Assembly: GCA_903866275.1 (NCBI GenBank)
Contig: CAIPMU010000016.1
Coordinates: 259,978 to 301,111 of the forward strand
Length of the DNA: 41,134 bases
Direction of reading: 5' to 3'
Source: Vampirovibrio chlorellavorus
Lineage (GTDB): Bacteria; Cyanobacteriota; Vampirovibrionia; Vampirovibrionales; Vampirovibrionaceae
Both the position numbers and the translations under genes were made by a program. Positions within the stretch are counted from its first letter, which is position 1; the number at the start of each line of letters is the position of its first letter. A model generated the notes under the pieces. That model worked only from the letters and a program-made list of their open reading frames with translations, did no database searches and was not told the DNA's origin. This document shows, in pieces, positions 1 to 6,291 of this stretch.

Positions 1-113
1 GCACCTCTTTCCGAAGCTCACATGGATGTCACTTGATATAAAAATAAAAACAACCAGCCTCGCGGAATTGTCTTTTCGTTACAAAGCTTGATATGAAGCA
101 GACATTTTTCAAA

Positions 114-145
114 TCAAAAAGGAAGGCCTGAACCTTCCTTTTTGA
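114..145 (-). terminator. Terminator after the 78-residue orphan gene
   Basis: A perfect 13-bp inverted repeat (114-126 with 133-145, arm TCAAAAAGGAAGG) encloses a 6-base loop. The arms carry an A/T run, so on the minus strand the hairpin ends in a T tract, as an intrinsic terminator does. It lies about 70 bases beyond the stop of the gene at 215-451. The symmetry would let it work in both directions. Confidence 0.8.
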
Positions 146-214
146 AAATGCTGATGGTCACCGATTAGCGATGAAACAGCCAAACAGCTATCACCGGGAC
201 TGACTGCTCTGTGC

Positions 215-451
215 TTAGGCGATCCAGCTTTTGGTTGCAAAGTGCGGCAAGGCAGGCTTGTTCAAATCGGACTTGATCTGCCCATTACCCAACTGCGCGC
301 GAAACAACTGTTGTTGATCAACCGGGGCCGCGGCTTTCGCGCTGGTTGAAACAGCGGCAGTTTGACCCGCAAAAAACGGATTAGCCGCTGGTGCCGGTTT
401 GGCCACTGGTTTTTGCATAAAGCCTAAACTTCTCATGTTGGCAATATCCAT
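215..451 (-). CDS. Small orphan protein, 78 residues
   Basis: Function not recognised. The 78-residue product is rich in Ala, Pro and Gln, has no signal peptide or membrane segment, and ends in a short aromatic tail (KSWIA). Support for a real gene comes from its setting: AGGGGAT sits about 7 bases before the ATG at 451, and a strong terminator follows the stop. The N-terminal part contains FMQKPV, close to FQQKPV in the 72-residue protein at 33619-33837; both are small orphans with similar composition. It is separated from the Tad locus by almost 700 bases and is probably its own transcription unit. Confidence 0.6.
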   Translation of the reverse strand: MDIANMRSLGFMQKPVAKPAPAANPFFAGQTAAVSTSAKAAAPVDQQQLFRAQLGNGQIKSDLNKPALPHFATKSWIA

Positions 452-1125
452 AGTCTTATCCCCTAATTAAACAGTCCTGGGATAACGATGGGCTGTTGAT
501 TCGTCTCTATTAGAGCACGATTGGGGCCATTCGTCATGTGTTTTTTTCAACTTCAAACCAATCCAGAAGACCGCATCAGGAGCCAAAGCAAAAGAAAAAG
601 CGGGATTTAAGTCCCGCCTTGTTTTTACCTCACTCGTCACCAATTGTTCCAGTAGATCAACCTGTAACAGGCTGATGGGTTGGATAAACCTTTATTCAAA
701 GAGACGATTAACAAACCGTCTTTTTAAAATGAGCTAACCTCTGAATTTCGGGTTATTGAGGCATCGCAAGAGTTTCAGGATTCATTCAAAAAATGAACGA
801 GGGCCAATTCTTTTGAATCTACCCGCATACCGAGTTACTGTTATCTTGCTGCCAAAACCAAACTTATTCATGAGATTAATTTCTTCTTATGATAAATAAA
901 TATAGCGAAATTGTAAAGCGAAATTTTAGATCCGGGGTGACGAAAAGCCAAAGCAGCACCCCCTTTTTAAGCCCAAAACCCTATCCTCGCTGAAACTTTG
1001 GCCTTTCCTGACAGGGTATCCGTCACTTCCCTGTTCCTGTGCGGATCCGCAGCTCACCCCATGACGTTCTGAATACACTTAGCTCCCCGGATGAGCCAAG
1101 ATGACAATTCCGTTAGTTCCGGGCA
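452..1125. other. Gene-free stretch downstream of the Tad locus, with three hairpins
   Basis: No credible coding frame was found. The stretch is AT-rich between about 640 and 930. It holds three hairpins: GCGGGA/TCCCGC at 600-617 followed by CTTGTTTTT, a weak AGACG/CGTCT hairpin at 702-721 followed by T residues, and GGGGTG/CACCCC at 934-962 followed by CTTTTT. All three look like plus-strand terminators although no plus-strand gene lies upstream; the first also has an A-rich left flank and could stop transcripts leaving tadC on the minus strand. Small RNAs are possible but unproven. Confidence 0.5.
595..626. terminator. Hairpin with T tract, probably bidirectional terminator
   Basis: Six-base stem GCGGGA (600-605) with TCCCGC (612-617), an A-rich left flank and CTTGTTTTT on the right. 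It is the first good terminator-like structure reached by minus-strand transcription leaving tadC, about 500 bases beyond that gene's stop. Confidence 0.5.
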
Positions 1126-2100
1126 TTAAGAACCCAGTTTCATGTTACTGAAAATAGTGCCAATAGAATCAATAAAGACCACCACGATGGGACCACCAAT
1201 GCACACCAGAATGGCCGGAAACAGGAAGATGTAAATGGGAATGACCATCTTCACCGGCACCTGATTCGCCTTTTCCTCGGCCTTGGAAAGACGCTTCACC
1301 CGAAGTGAATCGGCTTGCACCCGCAGCGTGTGGGCCACGCTGGTCCCCATATCGTAGGATTGAATAATGGCGTTGATGATGGTGTTAAAATCATCCACCC
1401 CGGTGCGCTCGGCCATGTCCAGCAGGGCATCTTTTCGGGCGCGCCCAAAACTGACATCGCGGGTGTAGTGAATCAGCTCCTCGCGCAAAAACGTCGACGT
1501 GCGAACGGTCTTCAGGTTGATAATCTTGTTGATGGCCACATCCAGACTGAGCCCTGCTTCCACGCAAATCACCAGAATGTCCAGGAAATCGGCCAATGAT
1601 TTTTGAATGCCTTCCTGACGCTTCTGGGCCTGCTGCATCAGCCACAGCATGGGGAAGCCATACCCGGCCAAGCCAAAAAAGGCGGAAATGATAAACCCGA
1701 CCACACCGTTCACCTTCCCGAACAGGGAGGTGAAGGCAAAGAGCATGCTAAACAGCACCACCGTAAACAACAACTGAAACCCCAGAAAGATCTTGGGGAA
1801 ACTGGCCTTGTGATACCCGGCCTGCATCATTTTGGACTTTACCCAGGACTTATTGCTCAAGGGGATAATCGACTGGGTGCGATCAAAAATCATTTGCGCA
1901 AACGGAAACAGCACCCGCGACTCAAAACTGCTTTCCAGCTGCTTCTTGCGACTCACCGGCGCTTTTTTCTGACGCTCCCGCTGGCTGAGGTTACTAATGC
2001 GCTCCTGCACCTGATCTTCCTGCTGATTCGAGCGCAGACCAAACACCAGAAAACCCAGCGTCAGAATCACCATAATAATCGGCAGAATCGCATGCGGCAT
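1126..2100 (-). CDS. tadC: TadC-type inner-membrane platform protein of the Flp pilus
   Basis: Product of 324 residues with a T2SF (GspF-like) domain in the C-terminal half. The family forms the inner-membrane platform that, with TadB, couples the TadA ATPase to pilin assembly. Visible features are an N-terminal membrane segment (about residues 5-23), a pair of helices around 105-155, the conserved cytoplasmic stretch with DFLDILVICVEAGLSLD and GVDDF, and a final hydrophobic hairpin (VIPIYIFLFPAILVCIGGP) near the C terminus. The ATG at 2100 has GAGGTG about 6 bases upstream, inside the end of tadB, so the two genes are nearly contiguous and probably translationally coupled. It is the last gene of the locus; no tadD, tadV or tadG follows. 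Confidence 0.9.
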   Translation of the reverse strand: MPHAILPIIMVILTLGFLVFGLRSNQQEDQVQERISNLSQRERQKKAPVSRKKQLESSFESRVLFPFAQMIFDRTQSIIPLSNKSWVKSKMMQAGYHKASFPKIFLGFQLLFTVVLFSMLFAFTSLFGKVNGVVGFIISAFFGLAGYGFPMLWLMQQAQKRQEGIQKSLADFLDILVICVEAGLSLDVAINKIINLKTVRTSTFLREELIHYTRDVSFGRARKDALLDMAERTGVDDFNTIINAIIQSYDMGTSVAHTLRVQADSLRVKRLSKAEEKANQVPVKMVIPIYIFLFPAILVCIGGPIVVVFIDSIGTIFSNMKLGS

Positions 2101-2103
2101 TGC

Positions 2104-3072
2104 TTACACCTCAATCTGCACGATTTTAAACAGAACCCCAATGCCGCAGCACATCCAGAAACCCACCAGCACCAGAATGCCAATCCCCCACGGGTTGGTG
2201 TAAAACTTCAGGGTGGCATCCGGCAGGAATAAAAACATAATGCCGCACAGCACCAGCGGCACACAACAGACAATGCCCGCACTGAGTTTTCCTTGGGCAG
2301 AAATGGCGCCCACCTTCTGAAACAGCTTGTAGCGATCGCGAATGGTCTTGCCCAAGTTACCCAACAGTTCAGCCATACTGCCGCCGGTTTCTTTTTGAAT
2401 GAGCAGGGCGGTCACAAACAAATCCACATCCTGAGACGGGATGCGGCTGGCGAGGCCAAACAGGGCATCTTCCATACTGGAACCCAGATTCATTTCGGCG
2501 GCCATCTTGGCGAACTCGGTGCCCCAGGGATCATCAAAATTATCCGCAATCATTTGCACCGCCCGACTAAACCCAAAACCGGTCTTGAAGGCATTCACCA
2601 TACTGTCCAGAACATCGGCAAAGGTCGCTGCCGCTTTTTGCATACGCAGCATCATTTTCAGCAATAAATACACATAGGGCAAACCCGCTCCGCCTGCACC
2701 CAAGGGAATGGCCAACAGCACATTGCCACCGGTGCCCAGCCAAACGAGCAGACCACACACCAGCGCAGCACCGATGCAAATGACAATAAATTCATTGGGC
2801 GTAATCAATAAGTTAGCCCGTTCCAGTTTAATTTCCAGCGCGTCCAGTTTGGACTGCTGACCCGACTTATTTTTTTTGCGCTTTTTTAAAATGTTATCCT
2901 GATTTTTACCCAGCAAGGAGGCCACCAATGGCTTGTTGTCCCCTTGCCCCAGCAAGTCCTGAATGTGTTCCTGCGCCTGGATTTTTTTCTCCAGAAACGT
3001 CTTGTAAAGCCCCATTAGCAGCAAAAATACGGCCAGCGCCGGCATCAGACTAATGAGCAATTTAATATTCAT
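2104..3072 (-). CDS. tadB: TadB-type inner-membrane platform protein of the Flp pilus
   Basis: Product of 322 residues, the usual length for TadB, with N-terminal membrane segments, a middle hydrophobic pair (about residues 93-140) and a T2SF domain containing DSMVNAFKTGFGFSRAVQMI and ETGGSMAELLGNLGKTIRDR. The last part is again hydrophobic. TadB is the partner of TadC in the inner-membrane assembly platform. The ATG at 3072 is preceded by GAGGAG six bases away, 18 bases after the tadA stop. The gene order tadZ-tadA-tadB-tadC is the standard one, which makes the assignment of B versus C secure by position as well as by sequence. Confidence 0.9.
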   Translation of the reverse strand: MNIKLLISLMPALAVFLLLMGLYKTFLEKKIQAQEHIQDLLGQGDNKPLVASLLGKNQDNILKKRKKNKSGQQSKLDALEIKLERANLLITPNEFIVICIGAALVCGLLVWLGTGGNVLLAIPLGAGGAGLPYVYLLLKMMLRMQKAAATFADVLDSMVNAFKTGFGFSRAVQMIADNFDDPWGTEFAKMAAEMNLGSSMEDALFGLASRIPSQDVDLFVTALLIQKETGGSMAELLGNLGKTIRDRYKLFQKVGAISAQGKLSAGIVCCVPLVLCGIMFLFLPDATLKFYTNPWGIGILVLVGFWMCCGIGVLFKIVQIEV

Positions 3073-3090
3073 CAGTCGCTCCTCAAGCGA

Positions 3091-4653
3091 TTAAAGGGCA
3101 AACAGGGATTCATCAATCGTAACCCCTTCCGCCTTCAATACCTCCAGGAAGCGGGGACGAATGCCCGTGGGCTTGAACTCCCCGATGATTTTCTTGTCCT
3201 CATCCAGGCCATGCTGAATGAAGTGGAAAATGTCCTGCAAGAGCACCACATCGCCTTCCATGCCCACCACCTCGGTGATGTTCATCACCCGACGACTACC
3301 ATCACTCAGGCGGCTGGCCTGTATGATCACATGCACCGCCGAGGAGATTTGCTCCCGAATGGCCTTTTGCGGCAGATCGTAACCCGCCATCATCACCATG
3401 GTTTCCATCCGGCGAATGGCATCGCGCGGGGTATTGGCGTGCAATGTGGTCAACGAACCATCATGGCCCGTGTTCATGGCCTGCAACATGTCCAGAGTTT
3501 CTCCAGAACGGCACTCACCCACCACGATGCGTTCTGGTCGCATCCGCAAGGAGTTCTTCACCAGATCGCGCATGGTGATTTCGCCCCGGCCTTCCAGATT
3601 GGCAGGGCGGGTTTCCATGCGGGCCACATGCTTTTGCTGCAACTGCAATTCCGCAGTATCTTCTATGGTTACAATGCGTTCGTCATCGGGGATAAAACTG
3701 GAGAGCACGTTTAGCAATGTGGTTTTACCCGAACCCGTTCCCCCCGAAATAACAATATTCAGGCGGGCTTGCACAAAACCGCGCAACAGTTCCGCCGATT
3801 GCGGCGTGAGTGAGCCAAAATTAATCAGATCCTGCACCGTGAGTGGGTCTTTAGAGAACTTCCGAATGGTCACCAGCGGGCCATCCAGCGCCAGCGGCGG
3901 AATCACGCAGTTAAAGCGGGAGCCGTCCTTCAGCCGGGCATCGCAGAGGGGTTGGGTTTCATCCACCCGTCGACCCACCGCCGAAACAATCCGATCGATA
4001 ATTTGCAGCAAATGCGCGTCATCTTTAAACCGCACCTTGGATTCGGTCAGTTTGCCCTTGCGCTCCACATACACCAGATGCGGCCCCAAAATCATGATCT
4101 CGCTGATTGCCGGATCGCGCAGCAGTTGCTCCAGGGGCCCCAGTCCCATCGCTTCGTTCAGGATGTCTTCCACCATGCGATCCCGTTCCGACACGGTGAG
4201 CAGGGTGCTTTCTTCCATAATCAAATGGCTGATGGCGGAGCGAATCTGATCACGTAAGCCTGAGCCACCTTTTTCGGTGAGTTGGGTGAGATCAATTTCC
4301 TCAATCAGGCGGCGGTGAATGTTGGCCTTGAGATCGGAATAGGGATCATCCACAAACGCGGTGCTGTCTTTTTTAAGCTTCGCAGAGGGGGAAAAACTAC
4401 TGGCAGAAGGCGTCGTAAATTTGGAAGACACATTGCCCATGGCACTACCCATCGCATTATTGCTGAGGCCCGGTGCGACACCACCCACAGCACTTTGCGA
4501 GTGGGCTTGCGGCAAAGGCGATGAAGGTGGCACGGGTTGATTTTCAACCGGTGCTTGCGGCACGGCCATTTCATCCACAGCGGGCTGTGGCTCGGACGGC
4601 GGGCTGGGTTCTTTCTTCCCGAAACCCCATCGATTTTGTCTGGATAAGGACAT
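3091..4653 (-). CDS. tadA: TadA/CpaF-type pilus assembly ATPase
   Basis: A 520-residue secretion ATPase of the CpaF/VirB11 family, which powers Flp pilus assembly from the cytoplasmic face of the membrane. The Walker A motif GGTGSGKTTLLN is at about residue 303, followed by the Asp/His-box region (EDTAELQL, METRP) and by the Walker B region RIVVGECRSGETLDML. The LTTLHANTPRDAIRRMETM segment is typical of CpaF. The first 110 residues are a Pro/Ser/Ala-rich, probably disordered extension before the N-terminal helical domain, which begins near DDPYSDLKANIHRRLIEEID. The ATG at 4653 has AAGGCGAAG upstream. It is co-directional with tadZ, 132 bases apart. Confidence 0.95.
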   Translation of the reverse strand: MSLSRQNRWGFGKKEPSPPSEPQPAVDEMAVPQAPVENQPVPPSSPLPQAHSQSAVGGVAPGLSNNAMGSAMGNVSSKFTTPSASSFSPSAKLKKDSTAFVDDPYSDLKANIHRRLIEEIDLTQLTEKGGSGLRDQIRSAISHLIMEESTLLTVSERDRMVEDILNEAMGLGPLEQLLRDPAISEIMILGPHLVYVERKGKLTESKVRFKDDAHLLQIIDRIVSAVGRRVDETQPLCDARLKDGSRFNCVIPPLALDGPLVTIRKFSKDPLTVQDLINFGSLTPQSAELLRGFVQARLNIVISGGTGSGKTTLLNVLSSFIPDDERIVTIEDTAELQLQQKHVARMETRPANLEGRGEITMRDLVKNSLRMRPERIVVGECRSGETLDMLQAMNTGHDGSLTTLHANTPRDAIRRMETMVMMAGYDLPQKAIREQISSAVHVIIQASRLSDGSRRVMNITEVVGMEGDVVLLQDIFHFIQHGLDEDKKIIGEFKPTGIRPRFLEVLKAEGVTIDESLFAL

Positions 4654-4785
4654 CGCACTTCGCCTTTTTCAGTTATTGCAGACTGTCTTTATTTTTCAGA
4701 CTGCGCCAATTTTTTTGAACTGGATTGGTGGTACTGAACGCTCGTATTGGGTTTGTATGGACTTGCAAGGATCGCATCGCCCCCA

Positions 4786-6072
4786 TTAACTCCCCGGTGC
4801 TTTTTTGGGCACAAACAACTTGCCCAGAAAACCCTTGGCCCCACCGGACGCAGTCGGCTCCGGCGCATCTTCGGCATCGCCGAGCAATTGACCGATGAGC
4901 TTATGCAAGGCTTTCACCGTATCAGACTTGGGATTGACCTTGCTGAGGCCCTGACCAAAACTGTTGGCTTCCACATGCAAATCCCAGTCGTTGGGAATGC
5001 GGGCAAAAATGCTGTACCGGAACTCGGCCTCCAGCTCCTGATTGCTCATACGGTAGGCGGCCTTCATGTTGTAGCGGTTCAGCACCATCTTCACCTTGTT
5101 CATATCCAGATACTTCTGGGCCAGATCCAGATACTGACGGGTGCGGTACAGGCTGGGCAAATCCGGGTTGGACACCAGCAATATTTCATCGGCGCGTTCC
5201 ACCATGTACTGATGATAAGGATCCAGTACATGGGTGGGTAAATCGACGATCACATATTCAAAGCGGGACACCAGATAATCCATCATCAATTCCAGCAGGT
5301 CCGCTGAGATCATTTCGTTGTCATCCAGCACGTTTTTGCTGCCAACGACCACATGCAGGCCTGTATCGTGCTTGATCACGATTTTGGCCAGCAGGGCTTC
5401 ATCAATATCCCGAGACTGGTTATCAGCAATATCACCCAGCGAATAACTGGGCTTATGGTTCAACATAATGGTGCTGTTACAAAAAACCTGATCCAGATCC
5501 ACAAACACCACGGACTGACTCTTCAGCGCCATCAACTCCAGTGATAAATTCACCGCGACGGTGGAGCAACCCACCCCGCCCTTGCTGGCAAAGCAGGCAA
5601 TAATCTTTCCGGTTTCCGGCACGGCGGGCGCTGGTGCTTCCGGGGCGGCGGCGGCCTGCGCCGCTTTCCCCTGACCGGCTACCCGATTCATCAGGGCATG
5701 GTGCTTGCGCAACGCCATTTCCAGATTGGCCTGATCCTCGGGGTACTGGATAAACTCCTTGGCCCCCTGACGGATGGCGTCCTTGAAGGTCTGAATGTCC
5801 ATATCCCGGTGCAGGGCAAAAATCACGCAGGGGTTTTCCGGATTCATACCAATGGCCTGAATAAACAGACCCGCATCCAGCTCACGCCCCGTGGTATCCA
5901 CGATGATCACATCCGGCCCACTATCCTGACAGGCATGCACCGCATCGGACAGCTCGATGTACACCCCGCTGAACTGAATAAAATCCAGGGTTTGCAGTTG
6001 GGCGTAAAGGGACACGCGGGTCTCTTCGGAACTGGCGACGGCAACGAGTTTAAGCGTGGTCATAGGGGGCAA
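4786..6072 (-). CDS. tadZ: TadZ/CpaE-type pilus localisation ATPase
   Basis: A product of about 425 residues with the two-domain plan of CpaE/TadZ: an N-terminal atypical receiver-like domain (about 1-125, with VIIVDTTG) and a C-terminal ParA/MinD-like ATPase domain. The deviant Walker A is SKGGVGCSTVAVNLSLEL near residue 165, and FVDLDQVF and YVIVDLPTHVLD mark later switch regions. The family positions the pilus machine at the cell pole. The longest frame starts with TTG at 6072; an ATG follows three codons later at 6063. Neither has a clear Shine-Dalgarno, and a stop codon two codons upstream of the TTG rules out a longer protein. Confidence 0.9.
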   Translation of the reverse strand: MPPMTTLKLVAVASSEETRVSLYAQLQTLDFIQFSGVYIELSDAVHACQDSGPDVIIVDTTGRELDAGLFIQAIGMNPENPCVIFALHRDMDIQTFKDAIRQGAKEFIQYPEDQANLEMALRKHHALMNRVAGQGKAAQAAAAPEAPAPAVPETGKIIACFASKGGVGCSTVAVNLSLELMALKSQSVVFVDLDQVFCNSTIMLNHKPSYSLGDIADNQSRDIDEALLAKIVIKHDTGLHVVVGSKNVLDDNEMISADLLELMMDYLVSRFEYVIVDLPTHVLDPYHQYMVERADEILLVSNPDLPSLYRTRQYLDLAQKYLDMNKVKMVLNRYNMKAAYRMSNQELEAEFRYSIFARIPNDWDLHVEANSFGQGLSKVNPKSDTVKALHKLIGQLLGDAEDAPEPTASGGAKGFLGKLFVPKKAPGS

Positions 6073-6201
6073 AACTCATTCATTGGGCATAGCCCCAAAC
6101 AGGCGGACAGATCGTTGCCGATAGACGGCCACCGAACCCTTGCCAGCGGGAATACGCCGGTAAAATAGGCATAGGAGAACTTGGACACGAAAGTCCCGGT
6201 T

Positions 6202-6223
6202 GGACCCCATGAAACTGGGGTCC
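6202..6223. other. Hairpin between the secretin and tadZ genes
   Basis: A perfect 7-bp inverted repeat, GGACCCC (6202-6208) with GGGGTCC (6217-6223), with an 8-base loop. There is no T run on either side, so it is more likely an RNA stability or processing element between the two genes than a terminator. The 219 bases around it show no convincing gene. Confidence 0.5.
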
Positions 6224-6291
6224 TAAATGTGTATCGGCCAATTGAATGCGGACTTTAATCATGTTTCCGATCATCGTTGATTGATTAAGGC

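Noticed and set aside
1603-2232. A 209-codon plus-strand frame over tadC and tadB
   Set aside because: Antisense to well-supported Tad genes, with His/Gln/Lys-rich composition typical of shadow frames.
6080-6274. A 64-codon minus-strand frame between the secretin gene and tadZ
   Set aside because: No ribosome site, no protein-like pattern, and it covers the 6202-6223 hairpin; treated as spacer. A cyclic-di-GMP riboswitch was considered here, but its conserved segments are not present.
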